Source of the DNA: Ipomoea triloba
Taxonomy: Eukaryota; Streptophyta; Magnoliopsida; Solanales; Convolvulaceae
DNA: 64,000 nucleotides
Assembly: GCF_003576645.1 (NCBI RefSeq)
Contig: NC_044921.1
Span: 27,487,796 to 27,551,795, forward strand
Reading direction: 5' to 3'
Under the pieces are notes generated by a model. It searched no databases. It saw only the letters and a list, made by a program, of their open reading frames with translations, and was not told where the DNA came from. Shown one piece after another: positions 1 through 11,442 of this stretch. The translations under genes and the position numbers were made by a program. The first letter of the stretch is position 1, and each line of letters starts with the position of its first letter.

Positions 1-1062
1 TTGGAGTATGAGTATGTGATGTTGGTTTGTTGGTATCATTGGAGTTTGTTGGGTGAACTATATGTGCTACTATTGTTGGTATTCGGGTTCATTACCCCTG
101 TGATTGGGTTCATTACCCCCGTGATTGGGTCGATGACCCCTGTGATTGGACTTAGGTCCCTGTGATTGGACTACGGTCCCTGTGATTGGGTTCATTACCC
201 CGTGATTGGGTTCATTACCCCCGTGATTGGGTCGATTCACCCCTGTGATTGGACTTCGGTCCCTGTGATTGGGTTTTTACCCCTGTGTACTCGGCTTTTG
301 TTTGGGGTCGGGTTCGATACGATGATTGGTGTGAGGTTTGGTGGTTGGTGTTGGGTTTTCCTTTCGGTTCTTTGGTTATGAGTCCTTGTTTATTCTGTTG
401 ATATCTCGTTGTTCTCAATTATGATTGATTGTTCCTTATGATTGTGTTCAGTTGGTATCTCGTTTGTGGATTCGTTATATATATATATATTCCTTGTTGG
501 ATATTGGCTTCGTTTGGATGAGTCTTGGTTCGTGATTCGTTCAGTTTATCATTGTTGAGTATCCGATTTGAACTATTGAACAGTTTGTTGGTGTTTATAT
601 TCTATATGGGTGTGTAAACCTATTTACAAACTTATATGTATATCTATACTTCCTTGCGGGTGTGAATGGTGGTTACTTAGCAGTCTTTTGCTAATGGTTC
701 TTTGTGTGTTTTCCAGGTTTGCCTTAAAGTCTTTGCGTGAGCGCGATAGAGATACACCCGTATGAGGAGGCTTAGATAGTGGTTATGTTTTTAGATTTAT
801 GCTTTGGCCTGTGAGCCATTTGAGACTTTATAAACTCTTGACTAGTGTTTGGATGTTTTGAGACTTGACTTGAAGATTATCGTTTATACAGTTCAGCTTT
901 TATGGTTAGCCTGTGCATCTAGGCTGTGTTATCTTACCTAGATGTGGCATGACGCCCCTTAGGTTTTAAATTCGCTTCCGCTATGTTCTGTTTGGTTGAG
1001 TTAGGCAGCTGTTGTGTTGAGATTTTATCTATCTCAGCCTGTGTGAGGTTGGGGGTGTCACA
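1..1062 (+). mobile_element. 5' LTR (3' part) of Tekay-type element E1
   Basis: The window opens inside a long terminal repeat. Position 1 onward is identical to the E1 3' LTR from 10801 until that copy enters an assembly gap. The LTR ends with GGGGGTGTCACA at 1062, directly followed by a primer binding site, which fixes the boundary. The family LTR starts TGTAACACCCCG and ends GTGTCACA, and the best complete copy is about 2.6 kb (46162-48755), so roughly the first 60 percent lies outside the window. After about position 715 this LTR differs clearly from the E1 3' LTR, so the two LTRs are mosaic. Confidence 0.88.
85..290 (+). repeat. ~20-bp minisatellite inside the Tekay LTR
   Basis: About ten head-to-tail units of roughly 20 bp, each centred on CTGTGATTGG followed by a variable piece (GGTTCATTACCC, GGTCGATGACCC or GACTTCGGTCC). 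The same array occurs on the minus strand in the E2 LTRs near 46965-47165 and 54405-54605 with different unit order and number, so it is a length-variable part of this LTR family. Confidence 0.85.
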
Positions 1063-1077
1063 GTTGGTATCAGAGCC
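1063..1077 (+). promoter_or_regulatory. Primer binding site of E1 (initiator Met-tRNA type)
   Basis: TGGTATCAGAGC occurs at 1065-1076, two bases after the LTR end. This is the usual plant PBS complementary to the 3' end of initiator methionine tRNA, used to prime minus-strand DNA synthesis. The same motif is present in reverse at 52443-52457 in element E2. Confidence 0.93.
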
Positions 1078-1238
1078 TGTGTTGAGGTCTGAGTAGGAAT
1101 CCTAGGGTTGTAATCTGAGACTCTAGGACTTGATCAGTAGAAATTAAGATGTTTAAGAGTTCTAAGATGTGTGAATTTTAGGCCGCGCGGTGAGGACTCG
1201 TTTACTTGCTTTTGTTTATGCTTTGCCGGTTGTTTGTT

Positions 1239-1434
1239 GTTTGCTTGCTGTGAGCTCGTTCTCACTTGCTTTCTTTTGTTGTTTGCTTGCTGTGAGCTCG
1301 TTCTCACTTGCTTTCTTGCGTGTTTGGTTTAGACCGACCGTAGTGTTCTCTTCGCCTTCTGTTAGTATTCTCCCTCTTCTGCATCATGCTACTTCGCCTT
1401 CTGTTAGTATTCTCCCTCTTCTGCATCATGCTAT
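1239..1434 (+). repeat. Two exact 42-bp tandem duplications in the E1 leader
   Basis: One unit starts at 1239 and repeats at 1281. A second starts at 1351 and repeats at 1393. Both have a period of exactly 42 bp. The homologous leader of E2 (52180-52349, minus) has each unit only once, so the extra copies are specific to this copy. Identical 42-bp periods elsewhere in the window suggest an assembly stutter. Confidence 0.85.
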
Positions 1435-4400
1435 CGTCAAGGAAGCGGGAGGAAGCCCCAGGCGCGGGAGGAGGAATGCTGGATCGCCTCAAGAAGCTGA
1501 AGGCGGCTGACGCCGGAACGGCAAGGACTTCAGGAGGCAGCAGCTCGTGTAGCAGGGGAGCGACTCTCCTTGGCTTCGAGAGAGCAAGTGGAAAGGAAGG
1601 AGTCCCATCTACGACAGGGGAGCTTCTCATCATGAACAAGTCCCAGGCCGAGAGCTACGACGTGGTCACCGGTATCTTCCCAGTGCTCTCCATCCCCACC
1701 TTGGTGTTGTTCGACTCTGGAGCCTCTAATTCTTTCATATCCTCGAAGTTGGTCCGTGAGCTGGGCATTGTGCCTAGCGCAGCGACGAGGATTGCAGTCA
1801 AGGTGGCGTCGGGCGAAGTTAAGGCATGTGAGCACATCTTCGAGGGCGTGCCTATCAAGATTAAGGAAGTGACCTTTCCCAGTGATCTCATTCAGTTCGC
1901 TCTGGATGACTTTGGAGTGGTGCTGGGTATGGACTGGCTGGGACAGTATAAGGCTCAGATTCTGTGCAGCGAGCAGAAGGTGGTTTTGAAGGGCCCTGGG
2001 GGCAAACGGGTATCGTATAGAGGGGTAACTAAGGAGCCCGAGGTCAAGCTGGTCTCGATGATCAAGATCAAGAAATATGTCACCAAGGGGCATGAAGCTT
2101 TCTTATGTGCAGTTGAGGATCTCAGTGCTCCGAAAGATGAAGTGCAGCAAATACCCGTAGTACGTGAGTTCCCCGATGTCTTTCCCGAGGAGATTCCTGG
2201 ATTACCGCCTCCCCGAGAGGTAGAGTTCACCATTGATTTGATGCCGGGGACAGCCCCAATATCGAAAGCCCCATACCGTATGGCTCCGAAGGAAATGCAG
2301 GAGTTGAAAGAGCAGCTGCAAGATTTGTTAAACAAAGGGTATATTCGACCGAGTGTTTCGCCGTGGGGAGCTACGGTGCTTTTTGTGAGGAAGAAAGATG
2401 GTAGCATGCGTCTCTGCATCGATTACCGAGAGCTGAACCGGGTGACAGTTAAGAACAAGTATCCCCTGCCGAGAATTGATGACTTGTTTGATCAGTTGAA
2501 GGGAGCCGGCATCTTCTCGAAGGTTGATTTGCGATCCGGGTATCATCAGCTTAGAGTGGCGGAGGCAGATGTTCCGAAGACGGCGTTCCGGACCCGTTAT
2601 GGCCACTATGAGTTCACAGTAATGCCGTTCGGGTTAACGAATGCTCCAGCCGCTTTCATGGATTTGATGAACCGGGTATTTCAGCCGTATCTAGATGAGT
2701 TCGTGGTTGTGTTCATCGACGACATCCTAGTCTACTCTCCTGATCCGGCCGAGCATGAAAAACATCTCCGAACCGTGTTACACATTCTAAGGGAGAAACA
2801 GTTGTATGCCAAACTATCCAAGTGTGAATTCTGGAAGACCAGCGTGGCTTTCTTGGGTCACGTGATAGCCAAAGAGGGAGTTTCGGTGGATCCTACTAAG
2901 ATCCGAGCAGTGATAGAGTGGCCGGCACCAACAACTCCGTCTGAAGTCCGAAGCTTTTTGGGTTTGGCAGGCTATTACAGGAGGTTTGTTCCGGATTTCT
3001 CTAAGATAGCCCGACCGATCACGCAGCTCATGAAGAAGACTACACCCTTCAGATGGGACAGTGAGTGTGCCGCAGCGTTTCAAGAGTTGAAAGAAAGGTT
3101 GACATCGGCTCCTGTTTTGACTTTACCATCCGGGACTGAGGGGTTTGAAGTATACAGTGACGCGTCGAAGAAAGGGTTGGGTTGTGTACTGATGCAGCAG
3201 GGCCGAGTGGTGGCGTACGCATCTCGACAGCTCAAGAGTCATGAAGAGAACTACCCCACGCACGATTTGGAGTTAGCTGCTGTTGTTTTCGCACTCAAGA
3301 TTTGGAGGCATTACTTGTATGGGGTGCAGTGTAAGATTTACACCGATCACAAGAGTTTAAAGTATATCTTCACACAGAAGGAGTTGAATATGCGACAAAG
3401 ACGTTGGTTAGAGCTCATTAAAGACTACGACTTGATTATTCAGTATCATGAGGGAAAAGCAAATGTAGTGGCCGACGCACTGAGCAGAAAGACGAGCCAT
3501 TCACTCAATGCCACGTGGGTACTAGCAGACGATCTGTGTAAGGAATTTCAAAAGTTGAACATTGCTGTGGTGGAGGAAGGGCAAGTAGAGGAAGAAGTTC
3601 GACTCTTTAGCATGCAGATCTTACCAGCTTGGCTCGACGAGATCCGAAGGGGCCAGACGGGCGATGCCCGGTTGAACAGAGTGAGGGCCAAGATGGTTAA
3701 TGGCAAGAAGGGACCCTTCGAGCTCTACCCCGACGGCAGTATTCGATATTTAGGGCGGTGGTGCGTGCCACTTTCGTGTAAAGACTTGAAGCGACAGATA
3801 TTGGAAGAAAGCCACTACACTCCGTATTCAGTACATCCTGGTGGCGACAAGTTGTATAAAGACATGAAGAAACTGTTCTGGTGGCCGAACATGAAAAAGG
3901 AAATAGCTGACTTCGTGAGCCGCTGTTTGAACTGTCAGAAAGTCAAGGCAGAAAGGTGCAAGACTAAAGGAATGTTACTACCCCTGGAAGTGCCCGAAGG
4001 AAAGTGGGAATCTATATCTATGGACTTCGTAGGAGGGTTGCCTTTGACCAGATCCGGGAAAGACAAGATTTGGGTGATAGTGGATCGCCTCACCAAGACA
4101 GCCCATTTCATCGCCATGAAGGAGACGTGGACTATGGATCAGTTGGCTAGGGCTTACATACACCAGGTGGTGAAGTACCACGGGGTGCCTCGCGATATCG
4201 TGTCTGACCGCGACTCGAGGTTCTTATCACAGTTTTGGAAGTCACTACAGGCAGCTTTGGGCACGAGATTAAAGATGAGTACAGCTTTTCATCCTGCCAC
4301 TGACGGACAGACTGAGCGTACCATACAGACTTTGGAGGATGTGCTGAGGGCTTGCATGCTTGATTTGCAAGGGTCGTGGGAAGAGCATCTCGATTTGATT

Positions 4401-5093
4401 GAATTCTCCTACAACAACAGTTATCACTCCAGTATTCAGATGGCCCCGTATGAGGCGCTCTATGGGCAAAAGTGCAGAAGTCCGTTGTGTTGGGAAGACT
4501 TGGTGGACCCAGTAACCTTGGGACGCCAATATCTGCAAGAAGCCACCGAGAAAGTCAAGCTGATTCAAAGTAGAATGAAAGCCGCTCAAAACCGCCAGAA
4601 ATCCTATGCTGATCTGGGAAGGAAATTCGTGGAATTCCAGGCAGGCGAAAAGGTGTGGTTGAAGATTTCCCCAACTCGTGGAGTAATGAGATTTGGGAAG
4701 AAAGGGAAGTTGAGCCCCCGCTTCATCGGACCTTATGAGATCTTGGAGAGGATTGGACAGGTGGCGTATCGTTTAGCCTTGCCAGCAGAGTTAGATCGAG
4801 TGCACAACGTGTTTCATGTCTCCCAGTTGAAGAAGTACGTGCACGACGCCTCGCATGTGTTAGCTCCCGACACGTTAGAGTTGGACGAGGCGCTGTCTTA
4901 TGAAGAGAAGCCCGTGAGGATCTTGGACTCCAAGACGCGCGAGACCCGGCGCAAGGCAATCAAGCTAGTGAAGGTACTTTGGTCCAACCATGGAGTCGAG
5001 GAGGCAACTTGGGAGATGGAGGATGATATGAGGCGGCGCTACCCGGCTTTGTTTGCTCTAGGTAAGTTGTTTAGTTATGTTCTTGCATGCTAG
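1386..5093 (+). CDS. Gag-less Ty3/Gypsy chromovirus polyprotein (PR-RT-RH-INT-chromodomain)
   Basis: A 1235-residue open frame encodes, in order, a retropepsin-type protease (DSGAS at about residue 110), reverse transcriptase (YPLPRIDD, catalytic FIDD near residue 443), RNase H ([10 protein letters not shown] near 588), an integrase with an HHCC zinc finger (from about 808), a D,D-35-E core (MDF, SDRD, DGQTER near 880, 940 and 973) and a C-terminal chromodomain ([16 protein letters not shown], about 1210-1225). The chromodomain and initiator-Met PBS point to the Tekay/Del chromovirus lineage. The enzymes would copy element RNA to DNA and insert it into the genome. No Gag capsid region or CCHC zinc knuckle precedes the protease, and the leader from the PBS is only about 320 bp, so the element could not form its own capsid. 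The annotated first Met lies in a 42-bp duplicated unit. The Met at 1428 is the safer start. No stop or frameshift interrupts the frame. Confidence 0.93.
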   Translation: MLLRLLLVFSLFCIMLSSRKREEAPGAGGGMLDRLKKLKAADAGTARTSGGSSSCSRGATLLGFERASGKEGVPSTTGELLIMNKSQAESYDVVTGIFPVLSIPTLVLFDSGASNSFISSKLVRELGIVPSAATRIAVKVASGEVKACEHIFEGVPIKIKEVTFPSDLIQFALDDFGVVLGMDWLGQYKAQILCSEQKVVLKGPGGKRVSYRGVTKEPEVKLVSMIKIKKYVTKGHEAFLCAVEDLSAPKDEVQQIPVVREFPDVFPEEIPGLPPPREVEFTIDLMPGTAPISKAPYRMAPKEMQELKEQLQDLLNKGYIRPSVSPWGATVLFVRKKDGSMRLCIDYRELNRVTVKNKYPLPRIDDLFDQLKGAGIFSKVDLRSGYHQLRVAEADVPKTAFRTRYGHYEFTVMPFGLTNAPAAFMDLMNRVFQPYLDEFVVVFIDDILVYSPDPAEHEKHLRTVLHILREKQLYAKLSKCEFWKTSVAFLGHVIAKEGVSVDPTKIRAVIEWPAPTTPSEVRSFLGLAGYYRRFVPDFSKIARPITQLMKKTTPFRWDSECAAAFQELKERLTSAPVLTLPSGTEGFEVYSDASKKGLGCVLMQQGRVVAYASRQLKSHEENYPTHDLELAAVVFALKIWRHYLYGVQCKIYTDHKSLKYIFTQKELNMRQRRWLELIKDYDLIIQYHEGKANVVADALSRKTSHSLNATWVLADDLCKEFQKLNIAVVEEGQVEEEVRLFSMQILPAWLDEIRRGQTGDARLNRVRAKMVNGKKGPFELYPDGSIRYLGRWCVPLSCKDLKRQILEESHYTPYSVHPGGDKLYKDMKKLFWWPNMKKEIADFVSRCLNCQKVKAERCKTKGMLLPLEVPEGKWESISMDFVGGLPLTRSGKDKIWVIVDRLTKTAHFIAMKETWTMDQLARAYIHQVVKYHGVPRDIVSDRDSRFLSQFWKSLQAALGTRLKMSTAFHPATDGQTERTIQTLEDVLRACMLDLQGSWEEHLDLIEFSYNNSYHSSIQMAPYEALYGQKCRSPLCWEDLVDPVTLGRQYLQEATEKVKLIQSRMKAAQNRQKSYADLGRKFVEFQAGEKVWLKISPTRGVMRFGKKGKLSPRFIGPYEILERIGQVAYRLALPAELDRVHNVFHVSQLKKYVHDASHVLAPDTLELDEALSYEEKPVRILDSKTRETRRKAIKLVKVLWSNHGVEEATWEMEDDMRRRYPALFALGKLFSYVLAC

Positions 5094-5288
5094 TTTGGGT
5101 TGGGTAAGTTATGAGTTTAGATTGTTAGAAGTGTTAGTATGTTCTTGAGTTTAGTTGCATGTTAGTGTGTTTGTGAGTTTAGGAGTCGTTGAGCAATCGT
5201 TCTTTTCGAATCTTCCGTTGAATCTTCGTTTCCTTTGAATCGTTTCGTTTCAAGTTCCCGTTAGCTTTGAGCTTCAGGGACGAAGCTC

Positions 5289-5306
5289 CTTTTAAGGGGG
5301 GTAGAG
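5289..5306 (+). promoter_or_regulatory. Polypurine tract of E1
   Basis: The purine-rich stretch TTTTAAGGGGGGTAGAG lies immediately before the 3' LTR start TGTAACACCCC at 5307. It is the expected primer site for plus-strand DNA synthesis. It recurs at 7117-7134 in the duplicated copy and in reverse at 48756-48772 and 56199-56215 for E2. Confidence 0.88.
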
Positions 5307-5494
5307 TGTAACACCCCGTAAATTCGTTCAAGCCTTTCGATTCATTAATTAATTCCTTGGGCAATTTAATTATTCTAATTGGGCTAATTCTTTCAATTTA
5401 ATATATATACACTTATATATATATATATTCATGAGCCTAATTTAATTATTCTAATCAAGAGCCCAATTAATTGAATTATTCTTGTAAGGGATTT

Positions 5495-5922
5495 TGTAAC
5501 ACCCCCAGATTTTCCATCATACTAAAAGGCATAATTAATCATAATTACTAATTTCCCAAAACGGAAGCGCATAAAATCCAGAGGTGCTACTCCACACCTA
5601 AGTTTATTACAACTTAGATGCTAAGGTAGTCTTTACATCTACTGTCCTTATTAATACATACTATTACTGCCTTACATCCCAGTAATATACAACTCAAAAA
5701 CCATAGTGATCTCTATCATCAAGAGTAGATCCATTTTCTCTTCTATCGCTCTCGGATATCAAGATCTATTCCATACCTGAAATTCATTTGGAAAACAGAA
5801 TTAACACATAGTGCTAAGTAATCCCTACTCCACCGTGTAAAATCATGGTTTTGGAAAATAGTTTTATTCTTTGTTTTCGAAAAACAGTTCATTTCACATG
5901 ATAACACATTTTCAACAAGATT
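5495..5922 (-). mobile_element. Duplicate copy of the end of the solo LTR (probable artefact)
   Basis: Same sequence as 7323-7750, preceded by GATTT at 5490-5494, and cut off by the N at 5923. It belongs to the single-N duplication, so it probably does not represent a separate insertion. Confidence 0.75.
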
Positions 5923-5943
5923 NAGACAGCCCATTTCATCGCC

Positions 5944-6921
5944 ATGAAGGAGACGTGGACTATGGATCAGTTGGCTAGGGCTTACATACACCAGGTGGTG
6001 AAGTACCACGGGGTGCCTCGCGATATCGTGTCTGACCGCGACTCGAGGTTCTTATCACAGTTTTGGAAGTCACTACAGGCAGCTTTGGGCACGAGATTAA
6101 AGATGAGTACAGCTTTTCATCCTGCCACTGACGGACAGACTGAGCGTACCATACAGACTTTGGAGGATGTGCTGAGGGCTTGCATGCTTGATTTGCAAGG
6201 GTCGTGGGAAGAGCATCTCGATTTGATTGAATTCTCCTACAACAACAGTTATCACTCCAGTATTCAGATGGCCCCGTATGAGGCGCTCTATGGGCAAAAG
6301 TGCAGAAGTCCGTTGTGTTGGGAAGACTTGGTGGACCCAGTAACCTTGGGACGCCAATATCTGCAAGAAGCCACCGAGAAAGTCAAGCTGATTCAAAGTA
6401 GAATGAAAGCCGCTCAAAACCGCCAGAAATCCTATGCTGATCTGGGAAGGAAATTCGTGGAATTCCAGGCAGGCGAAAAGGTGTGGTTGAAGATTTCCCC
6501 AACTCGTGGAGTAATGAGATTTGGGAAGAAAGGGAAGTTGAGCCCCCGCTTCATCGGACCTTATGAGATCTTGGAGAGGATTGGACAGGTGGCGTATCGT
6601 TTAGCCTTGCCAGCAGAGTTAGATCGAGTGCACAACGTGTTTCATGTCTCCCAGTTGAAGAAGTACGTGCACGACGCCTCGCATGTGTTAGCTCCCGACA
6701 CGTTAGAGTTGGACGAGGCGCTGTCTTATGAAGAGAAGCCCGTGAGGATCTTGGACTCCAAGACGCGCGAGACCCGGCGCAAGGCAATCAAGCTAGTGAA
6801 GGTACTTTGGTCCAACCATGGAGTCGAGGAGGCAACTTGGGAGATGGAGGATGATATGAGGCGGCGCTACCCGGCTTTGTTTGCTCTAGGTAAGTTGTTT
6901 AGTTATGTTCTTGCATGCTAG
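5944..6921 (+). pseudogene. Second copy of E1 integrase C-terminal half and chromodomain
   Basis: A 325-residue open frame matches the E1 polyprotein from the integrase core (KETWTMDQL) to the chromodomain terminus, with no difference noticed. It has no protease, RT or start context of its own. It begins just after the single N at 5923 and is most likely a re-assembled copy of 4116-5093. If real, it would be a truncated, promoterless duplicate. Confidence 0.8.
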
Positions 6922-7322
6922 TTTGGGTTGGGTAAGTTATGAGTTTAGATTGTTAGAAGTGTTAGTATGTTCTTGAGTTTAGTTGCATGTTAGTGTGTTT
7001 GTGAGTTTAGGAGTCGTTGAGCAATCGTTCTTTTCGAATCTTCCGTTGAATCTTCGTTTCCTTTGAATCGTTTCGTTTCAAGTTCCCGTTAGCTTTGAGC
7101 TTCAGGGACGAAGCTCCTTTTAAGGGGGGTAGAGTGTAACACCCCGTAAATTCGTTCAAGCCTTTCGATTCATTAATTAATTCCTTGGGCAATTTAATTA
7201 TTCTAATTGGGCTAATTCTTTCAATTTAATATATATACACTTATATATATATATATTCATGAGCCTAATTTAATTATTCTAATCAAGAGCCCAATTAATT
7301 GAATTATTCTTGTAAGGGATTT

Positions 7323-8499
7323 TGTAACACCCCCAGATTTTCCATCATACTAAAAGGCATAATTAATCATAATTACTAATTTCCCAAAACGGAAGCGCAT
7401 AAAATCCAGAGGTGCTACTCCACACCTAAGTTTATTACAACTTAGATGCTAAGGTAGTCTTTACATCTACTGTCCTTATTAATACATACTATTACTGCCT
7501 TACATCCCAGTAATATACAACTCAAAAACCATAGTGATCTCTATCATCAAGAGTAGATCCATTTTCTCTTCTATCGCTCTCGGATATCAAGATCTATTCC
7601 ATACCTGAAATTCATTTGGAAAACAGAATTAACACATAGTGCTAAGTAATCCCTACTCCACCGTGTAAAATCATGGTTTTGGAAAATAGTTTTATTCTTT
7701 GTTTTCGAAAAACAGTTCATTTCACATGATAACCCATTTTCAACAAGATTTCTCATATAAGAGATATTCATTTCCTCATTATTGTTTCAAAGAAAATATG
7801 TGCCAATAATCACAATTTCCACCTGTATACACAATATCATACTTATAATCATACCCATACTCACACTCGTACTCATAATCATATAAACATTTAAATAGAA
7901 ATAACCAGCTTTTACCATAATAACGTTAAAGATATTCCGATTAACACCACAATTTCCTTCTCATTTCCACCACCTCACCACAACCTAGTTATTCCAACTA
8001 GGGGAAGCAGATCTAGGACCTTTAGTGTGCACACCCCTTGTCGGGATTCCAAGCCCGCAGGTTAGTCACTAGCTCTAGTAACCCTGGATCTGTTTCTACA
8101 AGGTTACTCAACGTGGTTAACACCAATCACTTCAGGGCCCAATGTTTGTGAATCCATTGTGAATGTTAAAAGGAATAGTCTCCAACCTCACACCATAATT
8201 TCATTTTATCTCATTCTTTACTTTCTCACATAACACACTTTAAATAGTATAAACTTACCTTCGTATATATATATATATCCATACACATATAAGATCATAC
8301 CTATTTATACATATATAGTAATTTTTCATATCACTTACATACATACAGTACCAAATATGTACATATATATATACGGTAAACATATATATATATATACGGT
8401 AAACATATATATATATATACGGTAAATATATATATATATACTGTAAATATATATATATATTTATATATATATATATTCGGTATTATATAGGTATATATA

Positions 8500-8530
<31 letters not shown>

Positions 8531-9471
8531 TTACACGTACCTATGTATATAATATATATATATAAGATTTTACATATATAGATGCCTTCTTCATATATTC
8601 ACCACAACATGATCATATACTAATTACTTCACATAATCATACACATGTCTACACATATACTCATGATATATCACAATCACACCAAATTTCATCTACTAAA
8701 ATCTTTATATCCATATTTTATCAAGAATTTCATGAATATCAAGGTGGAAAAAGGTTTTGGTGGACATAAAGATTACCTTTTCTTCTTGAACTCACACTAA
8801 TTTCCTTTGGATGTTCACTCTTCCACTTCCTTTGATTCTTCTACACAATCCATAAATTATCCACAACATACATGATATTAGATCCTTGAGAACACTAACT
8901 ATACTAGAATAAATAGCAAAAATAGGATTTCCTACCTAAAATTTTCCTAAAAATTCTAGGAAGTGTATAACATCATAACTCCATATTTAAGAAAACTATT
9001 CTTGGATTCATGATCTATGAAGGAAAACAAAGCTTTTGAACCGATTAAAATTGAAATTTACCGAATAGTTGGAGACTTGAGTAGGAATCTTTGGATATGG
9101 AAGCTTGAAACTTGATGAAGATGATGAAGGTGATCACACACTCTCTCTCTCTCTTGTATTTTCGAAAATGAGGAAGGAAAAGGGAAAAAAAATGGCTTTT
9201 ATAATTTGATCACACTTTGACTAGTCTCACCTTGTGTGATAAGGTTGAAAGAAAATAATAAAATAATGAAATATCTTCCAACTTATCAGTTGAGGTCCAA
9301 ACAGATAAAGTTTCGGTAGAAAATAATTCAAATAGAATAATTTTGAAACCAAAAATTTATTCCAGACTAAAACTCAAAATTGGGCTAGGTTCAGTACACC
9401 GCGAAATTCTGCGATGCTACGATCACAAAAAAAAAATTTCACTATTACGGCTAAATTTTCGGGGTATTACA
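7323..9471 (-). mobile_element. Solo LTR of a second Gypsy family, inserted in the E1 3' LTR
   Basis: On the minus strand this 2149-bp sequence begins TGTAATACCCCG and ends GGGGGTGTTACA, giving TG...CA termini. It is flanked by the direct repeat GATTT (7318-7322 and 9472-9476). The interrupted E1 LTR sequence rejoins across it when compared with the E2 LTR near 48560-48590. No coding region lies between the ends, so it is a solo LTR formed by recombination between the two LTRs of a former element. Its last 200 bp closely match 46010-46161, part of the T3 LTR. Confidence 0.85.
8255..8575. repeat. AT-rich microsatellite cluster in the solo LTR
   Basis: Runs of (TA)n are interrupted by CGGTAAAC at a period of about 24 bp, followed by an (AAT)n stretch at 8499-8528. 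No coding potential is seen. Confidence 0.85.
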
Positions 9472-10319
9472 GATTTTTATTCAATTTGGATCCTTACAAT
9501 AGTTGTAATTAAATATTCCTACAAGCCCAACTTATTGATCTTATATTATATAATGTTCCTAAGACATTTCTATGGGCTTCCTTGATTCTAATTCCTATAT
9601 TAATTATAAGGGGTGAATTCATTAGCCCAATTTGCTAGTCTTGTATATATATAATTAATTCTTGTAGCCATCATATTATATACTTAAGCCCAACTCATAT
9701 TAAAGTCTTACACCCTAAATATTGTATGTATTCTTAGTATATAATTTGGAAGATCAAAACCCCTAAAAGCTTTCACTCTTCTTCCTCCCTCTCTATCACT
9801 TACACGCCATTTTCCATTCCTCTTGCACCAAAATTGATCTCCATTTCCCTACAAGTTTTCAAGTAAAGATTGCTCTTTTATGCTTGCTTAGGAGTAGGTA
9901 AGTTCATCTAGCTAAGAATCCATCTTGTATTTTGTGTTTTTGATAGTCTTTTAAGCATATTCTTATAATGTTCTTTTGGGGTTCTTTGGGTAAAAGATGA
10001 TCAAGGTGAAGGTGGGGCTTTGTGATCTTGCTTAGGGCTTGTTGGAGTTGGAGAAAGCTATTCGAGGTAACCACTATGTCCATCAAAACTATTTTTATTC
10101 ACTCCTATTCTATATGATGTTCTTGGTGTTGGAAATCCTGAAAATTCCTTGTGATTAGCCTATTTTGTTGAATCTATTTGTTGGATTTCATCTTGATCTT
10201 TTGCCTAGTGTTGTATGATCATTGATGGTTTGGATTTCCATGTTTTTGGCCTCTAATTTGGATGAAATGTTGATGTATTTGGTCTGATTTTACCCTCTGG
10301 AAACAATTTCTTCGTGTCT

Positions 10320-10530
10320 GCTTTGCATTCTGGAACTGGGAGTTGGAGTTGACCCTGCGGAGGTCCTCGGCGGCACAATGTAACCCGCCGGGGAGTTCCG
10401 CAAGGCCAAGGCGGTTGGGTTGAAGGGAGAGTGGTGTTCCGTTGAGGCAGTCCGCCTCCTTCCTGCGGAGGAGTGCGGCGGAGGACGGTGTTCCGTCAGA
10501 GTGTTCCGCAAGTACTCTGGGAATCTGCTC
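10320..10530 (+). repeat. GC-rich block inside the Tekay LTR
   Basis: This roughly 200-bp block is much richer in GC than its surroundings and repeats GCGGAGG, GGCGG and TTCCGCAAG motifs in both orientations (for example GGCAGTCCGCCTCC against TGCGGAGGAGTGCGG). It occurs in reverse in the E2 LTRs at 47510-47710 and 54970-55145, and in diverged form at 53590-53760. It encodes no recognisable protein. It is a structural or regulatory part of the LTR. Confidence 0.7.
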
Positions 10531-10877
10531 TCAGAGGCTGTTTTTGGGATGTTGTTGTCTGTTGTTTCTCCTTTGTTCCTGATTATTGTTGGATTGTTTT
10601 GTGGAGTATTTTACCATGTCTTTGGAGTATTTATCCATGCCTTTTGTTGGGTAATTACTACCTTGTCTTGGAGATTTATTCGTGTCTTTGGTTTCCCTTT
10701 TTGTACTCTTGGTCTATTAATTCTTGATATTCATTTACCTGGGAGTTTGTTTGTGTTCATAGATGAGATGAACACTTTGTTTGGTTGTTTTGGGCTGAGG
10801 TTGGAGTATGAGTATGTGATGTTGGTTTGTTGGTATCATTGGAGTTTGTTGGGTGAACTATATGTGCTACTATTGTT

Positions 10878-11442
10878 NNNNNNNNNNNNNNNNNNNNNNN
10901 NNNNNNNNNNNNNNNNNNNNNNNNNNNNNNNNNNNNNNNNNNNNNNNNNNNNNNNNNNNNNNNNNNNNNNNNNNNNNNNNNNNNNNNNNNNNNNNNNNNN
11001 NNNNNNNNNNNNNNNNNNNNNNNNNNNNNNNNNNNNNNNNNNNNNNNNNNNNNNNNNNNNNNNNNNNNNNNNNNNNNNNNNNNNNNNNNNNNNNNNNNNN
11101 NNNNNNNNNNNNNNNNNNNNNNNNNNNNNNNNNNNNNNNNNNNNNNNNNNNNNNNNNNNNNNNNNNNNNNNNNNNNNNNNNNNNNNNNNNNNNNNNNNNN
11201 NNNNNNNNNNNNNNNNNNNNNNNNNNNNNNNNNNNNNNNNNNNNNNNNNNNNNNNNNNNNNNNNNNNNNNNNNNNNNNNNNNNNNNNNNNNNNNNNNNNN
11301 NNNNNNNNNNNNNNNNNNNNNNNNNNNNNNNNNNNNNNNNNNNNNNNNNNNNNNNNNNNNNNNNNNNNNNNNNNNNNNNNNNNNNNNNNNNNNNNNNNNN
11401 NNNNNNNNNNNNNNNNNNNNNNNNNNNNNNNNNNNNNNNNNN
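10878..11442. other. Assembly gap (565 N) inside the E1 3' LTR
   Basis: A continuous run of N. By comparison with the 5' LTR (about 78-584) the missing sequence should be the minisatellite and the following AT-rich part of the LTR. Open frames crossing it have no meaning. Confidence 0.99.

Larger units (their letters stand above)
4096..7750 (+). repeat. 1.83-kb direct duplication joined by a single N (probable assembly artefact)
   Basis: Bases 4096-5922 and 5924-7750 are nearly identical (offset 1828; one A/C difference seen near 5906/7734). The join at 5923 is a single N. The second copy starts mid-codon in integrase and ends where the first copy stops. This is what two overlapping contigs placed end to end would give. 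The real locus probably has only one copy. Confidence 0.88.

Noticed and set aside
85..290. Possible CRISPR-like array
   Set aside because: Units are contiguous with variable short tails and no unique spacers. It is a plant LTR minisatellite.
1304..2093. Minus-strand frames opposite the E1 protease
   Set aside because: Antisense shadows of the polyprotein, repeated at the equivalent E2 positions.
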